A stretch of 64,000 nt of DNA, taken from assembly GCA_015227615.1 (NCBI GenBank), contig JAALGZ010000017.1:124001-188000 (forward strand). The letters are read 5' to 3'. Shown here piece after piece: positions 21,755-34,000 of this stretch. The translations under genes were made by a program, and so were the position numbers. The DNA comes from Labyrinthula sp. Ha. Lineage: Eukaryota > Sar > Bigyra > Labyrinthulida > Labyrinthulaceae. The notes below the pieces were generated by a model. That model ran no database searches. It worked only from the letters and a program-made list of their open reading frames with translations, and was not told where the DNA came from. Numbering within the stretch: position 1 is the first letter of the stretch; every line of letters starts with the position of its first letter.

Positions 21755-22110
21755 GTGGAAATTCCAGAAGATAGTGTATCTCTCGTTTCTCACCTGAGGT
21801 TTATGCCCCAGTGTGTGATGAAACCACAAAAGATAAATTAAGAGCTAAGCCAGATAAGTTCAAAATCGAGTTTATTAAGGCTAGCCCCTGGAGGGCGGTG
21901 TTTCTTTTTCATCCCGAGATCTTTCACGTCGCTTCATATGATTCTTTAAGTGATATTTTAAGGAAATATAATTTTATCAGAATTCGTCTAAATCAGAGAT
22001 GCTCAGAATAGCGATATCTTGAACATGGGTAAATTATAGTGGATGGTTATGGTAAAAGTGAATCGTGCTATAAGGCAGCAAGTAAGCTGTAATAGTTAGG
22101 ATTTTCTAGT
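21755..22110 (+). other. coding-like repeat fragment, copy 2 (unrecognised protein)
   Basis: The frame 21779-22011 has no ATG near its start and contains RFSPEVYAPVCDETTKD and FKIEFIKASPWRAVFLF, with GC-richer codons than its surroundings. After the stop, another frame at about 22052-22090 encodes MVKVNRAIRQQV, which resembles the VMRVNSSIKKQI block of the fragment at 16931-17351. The order and rough spacing of the shared segments suggest a common mobile ancestor. No known family could be named. Confidence 0.4.
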
Positions 22111-25100
22111 TTTACATGTTTTTCTCCGCATATTCTATGGAACTAATCCAGCCTCTTTTTTTGAATAAACTTAATCATTGAAGTTTATATTGGTGTGCAC
22201 CATAAATAATGGTAAAGGACTCTTAGATTCCTTCATACTCGGTTCTCGAGGAAAATAAATTTGGGGTTAAGTGTTTTTTTCTATGAGTTAAGCACAGATA
22301 TCTTGAAGTGTGTACAAGAGTTCATGAAAACTTATTTGATGTGGCATAATTATAGGTTTAAAGTCATCAATTTTAAATACAGAAATTAAGAAGATGTAAA
22401 TTCTGTCGGAATCAACATTTCCAACTTAAGTGTTTTTGAAATAACTAAAATATTTTAGTGCTATATGAGAAGTTAGTTTTTGCAGTCCTTGTTCTTTTCA
22501 AATAAACATAGTTTTAAATTTATCATACTCTCATTTTCAAACTTTTTTAGTTCGTTTCTTATTATTTCGAAACTTATTGTTTTTTTAATTTACATATTTT
22601 TGTTTCAAATAGTACTCTCACATTTTTTCTTTGCAAATAAACCTCTCTTCGAATGGGGTAACTATTTTTCTTATTAAGCTTGAAAGTTTTTATTTTGGGT
22701 AATAAAGAATTGGACCTGTTGAAAAGCGAGGAGAAAACTTTCGTAGTGTAAAAAAACGATTGCAAACTCCTGTCCAGTAATTACCTCTATGGAAATAAAA
22801 CATGGTCGTTCTTTTGATTCTATTAGATAAAGTATTCAGACCTGCATTCTTCGTAAACTATATACATGGCAATACTTTCAAAATTGGAATTATAATGTGA
22901 GAGTTGTGTTTAAGAAATCGCCAGAAAAATAGCAATTTCTCTTCGTGGTTAGTCCACTCTCTGCTCTGGAAGTTCCGGTGTGCTCTACCAACTCAATATT
23001 TTTTACGCAGTTATAGCCTGAAAGATCACGATGTATAATGAGTAAAGCAATCCATCTAAGAATGATAATGTCTAATTAAGGCATTAATATCTAATGGTGT
23101 TAAGCTTTTTTCTCATTTGAAAGTGGATTTTGTCTCACATATTTTTTGTATGATTATTCGGTGTGTAAGTTCATTTACTTCAATGTTCAAACCTCTTCAA
23201 AAAGGTACGAAGAAATATCTTTAAGAAATAATAGATTTTGTCATATTTTTGTGTATTATTGTAAATTATACAATAGTTTTCCTGAAGAGATTGATACTTA
23301 GCCATGATGTGTGTAAGTTTAATGCAATTATGCTGATATTATATAACCATGTTAAGAAAAATAATATTTTGACTGTGAAAAAAAGAAACCCTATGTTTCA
23401 AGATCGTGGAATTTTGTATCTAGTCATATTTTAATAATCATTATTAATGCCAATAGCTACAAGGTAATAAATTGATAAAAAAGAAACATGTAATTTCTCA
23501 TTTATCTATAAGGAGATCTTGATCAAAACCAATCATGGTTAAATAGAACCACAGAGCAGCGAACATATACTGTTTTGAAATGAAATACATGTTGATTTAT
23601 ATATTTTCCAACTTATCAGGAATTATTATAAGTTTGTTCTCAGCGACTTTGAGCAAGTTTTGTCATTACCTTGAACATAATTTGGCGGGTTTCCCATTTG
23701 TTGCATTCTTATTTCATATTGGGATGATTAAAGCTCTTGCATTTTCTAATTTTAACTCTTATTTCTCATTATCATTTTCTGGTATGTTATGACTGCACCA
23801 TTATTATTTTTGTACTCACGGGATTCAAACCCGTTAAAATTACTTACTTATAGTTATTATTTTCTCACCAGGTACTGTAATTGTCATAAATAACCTGGGG
23901 TATAAGAGTATATTTCAATCATATATATATATATAGCCCAGTTCTGCATAGGAACTCATTGTCTTAAAAAGAAAAACATCAAAATGATTAGTAATCTGGA
24001 TTTGACAAAAAAGCCCTGGATTCTTCGACAATGTTTCGGGGGTTATCTTGTATATTTATCCAACGTGTTAATTTGGCTCAAAAATAAAGATTTTTGTGTG
24101 ACAAGTCCAAAAGGGAGTTGAACCCAATATCATATGATATAATAAGGTAGTTCCAGGAAACCAATATAGGCTTTGGGAAATGAAGAAGTTAGAAAATTAT
24201 TAACAACCGTTAAATTTTTTATGCAAATATTTTAGTTTTGGTAACTATTTCCTATATAAATTATCTATCTAGAAAGAAACAGAACTGTAATGATTGCTTC
24301 TGTCATATACCCGACAAAACAATACACTAAATGTAATTCGGTACAATTTACCTATAAGTTTCTTCGTTATATTTACTGGCTATCTAATATTTTCATAAAA
24401 CTTAATACGTTATAGATTTGTATTTTCATTTTTTACTTTGCTAAACTGTGATATTTCTCAGGTTACTAAGAAATCCAAATAATAAGTTTCTTAAGTAAAT
24501 TTGGAGATCCTACGGGTGTTCCTGAACTACATTCCTCTATTTCTTGCGCTTGAGAGACTCCATATTAAAATAAATTAAATAACCATGCCTATAAGCTACT
24601 AAGAGATCTTCTTCTTCGCAGATATTTTAACAGTTGGATGACTAAAGTAGAAATATTAGAATTTTACAATATTATTGATTCTCGAGGATCTTTGCAGCTA
24701 TCAAGTCCCATATATTATATATGTAATATTTATGTTTAGTTGATGAAGCAAAGCATAACAAATAGTAAAGACTTTCTTCAAATCATCATTAAGCTCTAGC
24801 TTTCGCAATTTCAAACATTTACACTTGAAACTTTCCACTACATTAAGATCAAGAGATCTCTGCATTATACGCAGTAGAGTGCACAGCTACGGCGAAGATA
24901 TATTATCTTTCAACCAGCCAATCAATAAATATTTGACATGCGCTTGTCGCATTAATCTCCAAACCATGTTGTAATATATGAATATATACTTATCTTTTGA
25001 TAACCAAGTATCATCTATCTATTAGCGTATTTAAAACCACCCCGAATTTCTATACCAACACCTTCTTGTTCAATAGGTAAAATTGTATCAAACCAAGTAT

Positions 25101-27978
25101 AATTTGGTATATAAATATCTACCTTTGCAACTTTTATTGTTCTTCAAGTTTCTTCGACCTAATAAATTCCTCAAGTCAATGCTTAGAATGCAAGTAAGTC
25201 TTACCAAGAAATTATTAACTCATATACCTTTCCTCATATCTCATTTTGATATCTAGAAAGCTTTTTCATGAGAACTTAGTTCCAATATAAATGCTGAATT
25301 TATGAAACTAGTAGCATGCATATATCACCTTCCTTGCAAATAAATCTAATAATAAGAATCAAAACTAATTCATAGCTTTATAGTATTGGATGTAAAACCT
25401 TGGACTCTGTGTACAAACCCCATAAAACCCAGGTATTTCAGCAGCTGTATTATCGTTCAACTTGAATTACTCTTCAAAAATAATTATTTTCAAGCAAAAA
25501 AGTGTAGAATATCATACATTTCCATACGTGAGAGCCCCCGATCTCTACCCTAATTTTCATTATTAAAAACATCTAACTATATCGATGACACTTACAGGGG
25601 ATATTGTTTATTAAAAAAGTTGGCTATGTGGATCCTAACTGAAAAGAGTGGAAAGGTATATCTTTCTTACTGGAAGAACTTACAGCTCTGATATGTCTAT
25701 CTTTTCGACATACATTCTTTGGCATTATATAAGCCCCTCAGCAGTCAAAACTTAATTTAACCAGGTCATGAAAAGGTCTGTTAAATTATTATTCCCTGGT
25801 TTCACTATCTAATACAAATGATAAACACTAGTTACTTCAATATTGAGCAGATTTTTGCAACTGGAAACTATGCGGTTTCTTAAATGCTGCTCACGCGCTA
25901 TAGGTTGGAGTAATTTATTTTCTCATTAACTCACACATGCGTTAAGCTTTCTTAACCTAAATTTATTATAATAATTCATAGCTCGGGGTGGGGGAGGATT
26001 ATATGTTTACTAGACAAAAGATATCCGCAGACAGGAAATTGGGCTCTTTGGAGAAGCAAGATGTTTGATCATAGTTCGCTTAAGGTATGATCATAAAATG
26101 TTGCAATCGTTTCAGTAAGCGTTTCAAAACCTAGGATGAGAAGTTCCCTTGTTACACACATGGCTTGGACAAGGATTAACATCTTGATCATGAGACAGTG
26201 TATACTGCAAGACTTGGAGTGAGCAAACTAGATGTAACAGTCATAGGTTTTTCTGAAATTAGTTGTTAATCAGCCAAAAGTGTCTGATTGACCGATAAGT
26301 GTGCTTCTTTCTAAAACGGTTTGTTTCCTTTGATATTCCGTTTTCTAAGAAGCTAATATATATATTTTGTTAGCGATTTCTATATATTTGAACTAAGAAT
26401 CTATGTTTACCAATTTATAGTTTTTTCTTTACTTAAGACATCATTGATTACCGTTTTCCTCGTTTTTACTCCAGTCAGTGACTTCATATCAAAATAGGCA
26501 AAAAATAATATGTCACAATAATTTTCCATTATATTCATATAACAACATTTTCAGGGTTAGGAATTAGCAGTAATTACTATCATCAAGGGTGCACATCACT
26601 GTGTATTCTAGTTATGAGAAACGTATAGTATAAGCCACGACAGTTGGAAAACTCTTCAGTGTTGCCATAACAGAGGGCTCCCTCGAAGTGAGTAGTAGAA
26701 TTTTATCATCTCTTTGAGTTCAGTTTTGTTAGAACCTAGACCGCGCACAAAAGATACAATTTCAATGCCAACAATATTTTTTTTGTCCATTGTAATAGAA
26801 CCATCCTTCGCTTCTTTGTACTTCCTTGTGCTAAGGAGTAGAGGAGTGCTAATGAGAGAATACCGCACAATTTTTGCAGAGGGTAATAATTCATTAAAAT
26901 TTCGCATTTAATTTAGAATACATATGAAGGTATTAATTTGCTTAAAGACTCTTTGGTGATTGCCCACAAGAAAGTGACGAAATAGCCTTCGGTTGCAGAT
27001 TCTACGCATTTAGGGGTAGCAAATAGAGCTAGGAACTATACTCTCTATAGCTAATTTTCCTTTCTTAAGAGAACATGTGTGGCTTCATTTACTTGGAATT
27101 TTTTCATGGTTAATGCTTTGACAAGCTGACAACTTATTTTTTCTCCACAAATTTTTCTGTCATTTTCTGTGCTAATACTCTGCAGTGGTTGTGTGTTGCC
27201 TGTGTAAAAATTAAATAGGTTTATATTAACTAGACTCAATAGATTCTTCTACTGTTGGTTTACTCATATGAAGATCATATTAAGTACCTGTTGCCTTTAG
27301 CGCTTCAACTATGTTCACCCCTACAGCCATACACTTTCAAGAAGTTTTTTACATCAGCATAGGTAAGAACACCAAGTCTACTATGTTTGCAAGAAATAAT
27401 CGAAGCGGGCTTCTAAGATTTGTAGACAACTTGAATTTCGATATTGTGATCTAATCTATACATATTTATCTATTTTCTGAGGAACCTTGTATTGTTCACT
27501 ATGACCTTCTCAGGAAGTCGAAGTTGTAAAACCTAGGTAGGTTTCCAGGGACTCAGTTCCAAGTATCAGTTAAAACTGCAAGTTTTTGTTTTCTGCGTAA
27601 ATTAAACTGCTACGTAAAAGCTTTAAATAGCTATACCTTCTTATATATCGCAGCAGTGGTAAAAAATGTGATAAGGCAAACTATTCTGTAACTATTCTTT
27701 GTTCTATCGTATTTGTAATCAACTTAACCTTGAGTAGTGCTATATTGAGTTATAACTATCCCCTTAAGCTACCATAACATAAGCTCGGGGTTATATCTAG
27801 GCGTGTTTATCGATGTAACAAAAGCTACTCGAGAAGGATTTTATAAGAATATTTGTAGTGTAAGATAACGAAAGAACTCTTCTTGAGAAGCTTCTTCTAA
27901 GACTCTCTTTTATAAACACATATAGTTATATCACTCTAAATTGTCTAAAATAGAATCCTGAAGTTTTGAGATTTCAAT
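22111..27978. other. long stretch without recognised genes
   Basis: Nearly 5.9 kb of AT-rich DNA. Open frames are short and mostly Phe/Leu/Ile-rich, as expected by chance. The frame 23580-23792 (+, ATG start, 70 codons, hydrophobic) could be a small membrane protein or exon but is not supported further. An (AT)7 run lies at 23921-23934. Two T-arm-like words (near 23820 and 24110) were checked and do not belong to tRNAs. Confidence 0.4.
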
Positions 27979-27998
27979 ATTAAAATGGCCATTTTAAT
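27979..27998. promoter_or_regulatory. perfect 20-bp palindrome upstream of cdc48
   Basis: ATTAAAATGGCCATTTTAAT is its own reverse complement, centred on GGCC. It lies about 260 bp upstream of the Cdc48 start codon, within the likely promoter region. A role as a regulator-binding site is inference only. Confidence 0.3.
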
Positions 27999-28258
27999 CA
28001 TATTTTATAAACTGCGATAATTAAAATAAAAGATATATCACAATATAAAATTTCAGTCACGATACTATTTGCAGTTTAATCATTGAAATTTTCTTAATAA
28101 AAATATTTCGTGATATTTTTGACTATTCGATGAGTCTAGAAAATGTCAGGAATTTAATCTGCCCTATTTAGACATTCGAGCTCTAATTGAACCGAATTTA
28201 TCTGTTTAATCAAAAGAAAACAAAAGAATAAAAAACTTCTTCCTCAAAATCAGAAGCA

Positions 28259-30832
28259 ATGAATAAGTTAAAAAAGATGGTAGGAAAACAACCTGGTGGA
28301 GGAGGTGATCCACAGGATCCAAAAGGAAATTTAAAGAAGAAACATGCCCCCAACAAACTTCTCGTCAAAGACCTTCCTGTTGCACCTGGTGTTCATCCTC
28401 ACAATGTCTACTTACATCCCTCTAGAATAGGGGATCTTGATCCAGAAGCCGCTGAAAATGGAGTTCGGTTTCCTCCCCTAGGAATTTATTCTAACTCATA
28501 TGGGTTGTTGAGAGGAAAGGGTAACAGAACTACCTATGCTTTGGTAATGGCAGCAGATGAAGACACTCCAGAATTGCAGTGTGAGCCCGGTGAGATCTTG
28601 ATGAGTCCAGGGGTTAGACTGAATCTTCAAGTAAAAATCAACGACCCTGTCTTCTTCTATCCTAGAGAGGATGACTTAAACGAAGCTGCACGAGTGCATA
28701 TTCTGCCATTTAAGAGCACAGCAGAGGGTCTCACAGGAGATTTCTACGAAGGGTTCTTGAAAAGTTATTTTAGTACAAAAATGACTGATCAGCGTGACGA
28801 GAATGGGAACGAGGTTTGGGAATCCGAAGGGATTCCAGTGAAAAAGGGGGATGTGTTCATTGTCAACACAAATGCTGCTTTCAGAGATGCTAAATTTTAT
28901 GTTTCCGAAGTGCAACGTGGTGATGGAGATCCTCCACCAAAAAAATCCAAAGAAGCAAAGGATGCAGCCTATGTGGGAAATGACACAATGGTACACACAG
29001 AAGGTGATCCTATTGATGACGATGATTGGAATGCACTAGGAGTTAGTTATTCCGACATCGGAGGTGTTCGGAAGCAACTGGAGCTAATCAGGCAATTTAT
29101 TGAGTTGCCATTAAGGCATCCTAAGATCTTTAAGAACTTAGGAACTCGTCCTCCGAAGGGAGTGCTATTATTTGGACCACCGGGTTCTGGAAAAACTTTG
29201 ATTGCAAGAGCAGTAGCTAATGAAACTGGAGCTTTTTTCATTCTGATAAATGGTCCAGAAATTGTGTCCGCTGTAGCCGGACAAAGTGAGGAAAAGTTAA
29301 GAAAAGCTTTTGAAGAAGCTGAAAAGAATGCTCCGGCTATCATCTTTATGGATGAAGTTGACAGTATTGGGGTGAAGAGAGAGAGAGCTGGTGAAAACGA
29401 GAAACGTCTTACGAGCCAACTCTTAACTCTAATGGACGGAATGAAAAAGAACTCAGCTGTAGTTGTAATTGGTGCAACAAACAGACCAAATTCGCTGGAC
29501 ACAGCTTTGAGAAGAGGTGGTAGATTTGATAAGGAGATTGACATTGGAATTCCTGATGAGGAGGGTAGACTAGAGGTGTTGAACATCCACACTAAGCACA
29601 TGAAGATTGATAGAGAAAGTGTAGATCTACAGGAACTAGCACATAAAACACATGGTTTTGTTGGAGCTGATCTTTCGGCCTTGTGTGCTGATGCTGCTAT
29701 GCAATGTATTAGAGAGAAGCTAGATTATTTTGATATGGAAGAAGATGAAATTGACATTGAGATTCTGAGTTCAATGGAAGTTACAAGCTCACATTTTGAC
29801 TTTGCAATGAAGCAGAGTAACCCATCAAGTCTTCGAGAAACGGTTGTTGAAGTTCCTGACGTCACCTGGGCAGATATTGGAGGACTTGAAGATGTTAAGA
29901 ACGATCTTAGAGAAATGGTTCAGTACCCAGTCGAGTTTCCAGATCTTTTTGAAGACTACGGCATGAACCCATCTAGAGGAGTCCTTTTCTATGGGCCTCC
30001 AGGTTGTGGTAAGACTCTGCTTGCAAAGGCAGTTGCTAATGAACTCCAAAGTAACTTTATTAGTATTAAAGGACCAGAACTACTTACTATGTGGTTTGGG
30101 CAAAGTGAAGAAAATGTCCGCGGCGTCTTTGCTAAAGCACGTGGAGCTGCTCCTTGCATCCTGTTCTTTGATGAACTCGATTCAATTGCCAAATCGAGAG
30201 GTCAATCCGCTGGTGATGCAGGTGGGTCTGGAGATAGAGTTATGAACCAACTTCTGACAGAAATGGATGGTATGGAATCAAGGAAAACAGTATTTATTAT
30301 TGGAGCTACCAACAGGCCAGATATTATTGATACTGCTCTAATGAGACCGGGTAGATTGGACCAATTGGTTTACATTCCAATTCCTGACAAAGGTGGTAGA
30401 CTTTCTGCGCTTAAGGCTTCACTTAGAAAGTCTCCAGTTGCTAGTGATGTCGACCTGGAATATATTGCCAGTCGTACCGAAGGGTACTCAGGTGCTGATC
30501 TTGCGTCAATTTGTCAAATGGCTGCTAAATTTGCTATCGCTGAAGATATTCAGAAACGAGTATCTGCTAAACAGTTAACTGGTGGCGCAGAAGCAGATGC
30601 TACACCTCAGCAAATTCCAAAAGGAAGGATTGAAAAAAGGCATTTTGAGGAAGCCGTTCGCAAGAGTAGGAGAAGTATAAGTCCACAAGATCTGGCTAAG
30701 TATAAGGCGTTTAGTGACAGACTTAATATGGCTAGAGGCCAACTAAGCAGCCAAGGTGGTGGACCTGGATTCAGTTTTCCTGAAGGAGCAGCTGTTAATC
30801 AGGAAATTGAAGACGATGATTTATACAACTAA
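28259..30832 (+). CDS. cdc48: Cdc48/p97 (VCP) AAA+ ATPase
   Basis: Cdc48/p97 is a hexameric double-ring ATPase that extracts ubiquitylated proteins from membranes and complexes for proteasomal degradation. The 857-residue protein has an N domain (about 33-225), D1 with DIGGVRKQLELIRQF (266 on), Walker A GPPGSGKT (306-313), Walker B IIFMDE (361-366) and arginine fingers R419 and R422, and D2 with WADIGGLEDVK (537 on), GPPGCGKT (579-586), ILFFDE (634-639) and R696/R699. It ends in the family's acidic DDDLY motif. It is about 50 residues longer than typical Cdc48, because of a Lys/Gly-rich N-terminal extension and insertions in an unusually diverged N domain. No introns. Codon use is more balanced than in the neighbours, as expected for a highly expressed gene. 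A divergent organelle-specific paralogue is possible, but there is no visible signal peptide. NSF is excluded by the D1/D2 and tail motifs. Confidence 0.97.
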   Translation: MNKLKKMVGKQPGGGGDPQDPKGNLKKKHAPNKLLVKDLPVAPGVHPHNVYLHPSRIGDLDPEAAENGVRFPPLGIYSNSYGLLRGKGNRTTYALVMAADEDTPELQCEPGEILMSPGVRLNLQVKINDPVFFYPREDDLNEAARVHILPFKSTAEGLTGDFYEGFLKSYFSTKMTDQRDENGNEVWESEGIPVKKGDVFIVNTNAAFRDAKFYVSEVQRGDGDPPPKKSKEAKDAAYVGNDTMVHTEGDPIDDDDWNALGVSYSDIGGVRKQLELIRQFIELPLRHPKIFKNLGTRPPKGVLLFGPPGSGKTLIARAVANETGAFFILINGPEIVSAVAGQSEEKLRKAFEEAEKNAPAIIFMDEVDSIGVKRERAGENEKRLTSQLLTLMDGMKKNSAVVVIGATNRPNSLDTALRRGGRFDKEIDIGIPDEEGRLEVLNIHTKHMKIDRESVDLQELAHKTHGFVGADLSALCADAAMQCIREKLDYFDMEEDEIDIEILSSMEVTSSHFDFAMKQSNPSSLRETVVEVPDVTWADIGGLEDVKNDLREMVQYPVEFPDLFEDYGMNPSRGVLFYGPPGCGKTLLAKAVANELQSNFISIKGPELLTMWFGQSEENVRGVFAKARGAAPCILFFDELDSIAKSRGQSAGDAGGSGDRVMNQLLTEMDGMESRKTVFIIGATNRPDIIDTALMRPGRLDQLVYIPIPDKGGRLSALKASLRKSPVASDVDLEYIASRTEGYSGADLASICQMAAKFAIAEDIQKRVSAKQLTGGAEADATPQQIPKGRIEKRHFEEAVRKSRRSISPQDLAKYKAFSDRLNMARGQLSSQGGGPGFSFPEGAAVNQEIEDDDLYN

Positions 30833-31026
30833 TCAGTGTCACCTTGTAAATACTAGCTACTAAGCTTCTAATACTTCCGTTACTCAAAACTTATTTTCAA
30901 CTTTTTAATATGTACATCTCTAGATCTTTGTTTACATCAATCTTCCCATGGCAACATTATTTTTTTGTTAATTTGCACATTCGTTCCTAATTGAATTTAG
31001 GATATTATAGTTAAATGTTTGAAAAG

Positions 31027-31032
31027 AATAAA
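31027..31032 (+). promoter_or_regulatory. possible poly(A) signal AATAAA of cdc48
   Basis: AATAAA lies about 195 bases after the cdc48 stop codon, a plausible distance for a 3' end signal. The hexamer is common in AT-rich DNA, so this is weak support. Confidence 0.25.
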
Positions 31033-34000
31033 ATATAAAGTCTTCAACCAAAAAACGGGCCAAATAGATATATTCGCTCATCTTGGAGTCTGAACATTTG
31101 TGAAGAGATATCTTGACATTAAAGCTACATCTACAGTTAGCGGTATTGAATAATAATTAATCTCTCTGTCTCTTACTATACCAAATGTGAAAGCACATAT
31201 ACCTCTTTGTTCTTAAGGTACAGAGAAGAACAGTTAGTCAGAGCGGAATTATCTTAATATATATCAAGTGAGAGAATGGAAAATAGAATCTAGACCAATA
31301 GCTGAAGGTCATGATGGTGGATTCTCCATAGAAGAAAAGATTTTATGGTATTTCGAAACAAGCACTTTACATGAATTCAGCTTTCTTTGGAGAAGAAGAA
31401 AGAATAATGCTATCATAGAGTACTCATGAAGTTAATATTATTCAGAATGTAAGAGATTCAAGTTTTAAGATTTAATCTGGGTTTTATAAGCAACCTAATA
31501 TTCTTGAGCAGTCAAATCTTATCAGAAACAAAGTCTTTACGTTTTATTTTTTATCTCTCTCAAATCTGACAATCACGAATATTCAAAACAGAATTTAGAT
31601 ATCTTGGTTTATCAAACCAACAAAAAAAGTTTGCGAGAAAAATAAATGTATAATCAACCTAATCTAGAAAAGAATTATGAACCCTACTTGAACAAAAGGA
31701 AACATGACTTAAAGGAAAGACAAGGGCTAGCGCTGTGGAGGAACCAGACTGTAAAAGAAGGAAGAAGGCAAAATAAGTTGGATTTACTAGAAAACTGTTA
31801 TACACCAAACCTAGTAAACTGGGAAATATCTTTCTTACTTCAATGCACTTAAAAATAAAGAATTTACAGCTCTCAAACCAATTGCTAATTAGATTAGTTT
31901 CATATTATCCCAAATGAATTAGGGTATTTAGTACCCAAGAAACCATGAATTAATGATAATACCACATATAAACAAGAGATGTGAATAAATCAAAAGTAAA
32001 TATTTTTTGAAATTAAATGGAAACACTTACTGTAGTTTTCATATTAGTGAACTTTATAACTTTTACCAAAACTATTTTATTAAGATCTTTGAAATGAGAC
32101 ATATCCCGGGACGGGAAATGTTATAATCGAGAGATTATCAGTGTGGAGTACAAGATTTGCAGGGAAAATATTAATAACGAGAATATACTCGAGAAGATTT
32201 TGTGTTCATAATCTCGAGTACCCTGAAATTTTGTCAACATTTTCAAACTAAGAGTCTTAAATCTTGTCTTGACAAATATCGAAAAGAAAATGATATTTTA
32301 ATGATTCAACAATGACACACAGAAGAATCTTTCTCTTAGCAAACTCATCCAACAATTCTCAAAGAAGAGTTTGCATGGTTTTAGTTAATAACGACAGCTC
32401 TTTAAAGGATTAATACAACTAACCTTGTTATAAGAAGTAACTATGGGGATTAATGGTGTATATGCGTTAGCAGAAGTATAAAATGACAGTGAATTAATTT
32501 TGACTATATTATCCGGAATGAGCTATTTCATATAGTTTTATTGAACAATTTATCCAATTGTATTGTTTCTTAGAAAACAATAATAAGTTCATTCTTCTAA
32601 GTCCTCGCCCAATGCGAACAAGGCGCGGTCCTGCTATTTAAGCTTACTAAAAAACTTAAGTAACTGATCATTTCGTTTAATAAAATTTTACTAAATTGTT
32701 ATATTTTAAGTAACCAGAAAGTTTCTCTTCTACTATTAAAGCTTAAAGTTAAAAAAATTCTTGGAATTACTTTATGTGCCTTTTTTCCTATTGCTATATA
32801 TAGAAAAATGAAGCATTTAAGCTATGTATACCAAGCCATAACGCAAAAAAATATTGAATAAGGTTTAAATTTTCACCGACACAGAGCATATAGAAGAAAA
32901 GCAGTTATGTTGCCTCACTTACTTCGGTACGACCCTGCTATACGGTAACTCAATAAACTAATTTATATCTACCTCTTTAGGTTTCATGGAGAAATTTTAA
33001 CCTGTTTCATGCTGGGTACTAGAACACAAATTAAATGTCCTGGATTATTTGGAAGAACGGTAGGGGGATAACATGCATTGAATATTTAAATATCCTCTTG
33101 CCATGGAAAGCTCCTCAATGAAATTTATAAAGAATATTACGCTTTGCAATACGTTCTTATAAAATATCGTTCTGGAAACTATAGGATCATTGGAAAATAA
33201 AATATATTCACCAGAAAAAAAGTCACACATGCATCAGTAACTCCAAGAAGTAAAATCTAAGTAGGTAATCTCAAACTGTTTTTAAATGGTTGTTGATGTG
33301 AATGATGTAAGAACCAAAATCTTTAATGTTATTAAAGTTATTCTTATCGAGAAAAATAAATAGCAAAATAAAATTACTGTTTAGAAGAATCTAATAGTAT
33401 TGGGAAATGGTATATGCCTAACTATATGATATAGGAATATATTTTTTCAGAAGATTGTGCATATTTGAGAACTAGTTGAATCATTTTAGCTTAGACAATG
33501 TCTATAAACCAGAAAAAATATTTCAATTCTCCCTCAATCAAAAGTAAAAACAGCGCATTTTGGACAGCAGTAATTTTTCTTGTAAAAGAGGGGAATAATA
33601 AGAATAAGTCTTGTAGATTTCTATTGATAAACTAATTAAAAAATATAAAATATTTGAAAAGGTTTCATTCAATGTTTGTTTCAAATTGAGTACAAGTGAA
33701 TGTTAACTTATTTTCACTATTATATCCAGCAGTTTAAGTTTTCTAAACATACACACAGTGATTTTAGTCTCTCAGGTCATTCGTATTGGTTTTGACATTT
33801 CTTCTACTTGGGCACTGTAAGACCCTTCAAACAAGATGTTCAAATTAAGTTAGGTATTAATTGTCCTGTCATAATTATCTTTTCAAAGAGCCCCCCTCTG
33901 GAACTTGTATTGTATCACAGATTGGACCAAATAGCTTTGTTTCTTTATTTTATCCTTTCATGGAGTAAGTTTCAACTAAAATGTCCTATCAGATGAAAAA

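Noticed and set aside
23815-23845. tRNA T-arm-like word CGGGATTCAAACCCG
   Set aside because: No matching acceptor, D or anticodon arms on either strand.
24105-24135. tRNA T-arm-like word GGGTTCAACTCCC on the minus strand
   Set aside because: The stem does not extend to five pairs, and there is no cloverleaf around it.
26656-26911. Opposing 83- and 65-codon frames
   Set aside because: Overlapping frames on both strands of the same DNA with no recognisable product; not separable from chance.
29047-30192. Long open frames antisense to cdc48 (up to 184 codons)
   Set aside because: Shadows of the strongly conserved sense gene; no homology or separate signals.
28259-30832. NSF (vesicle-fusing ATPase) as an alternative for the AAA+ gene
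   Set aside because: Both AAA domains and the C-terminal DDLY motif match Cdc48/p97, not NSF.
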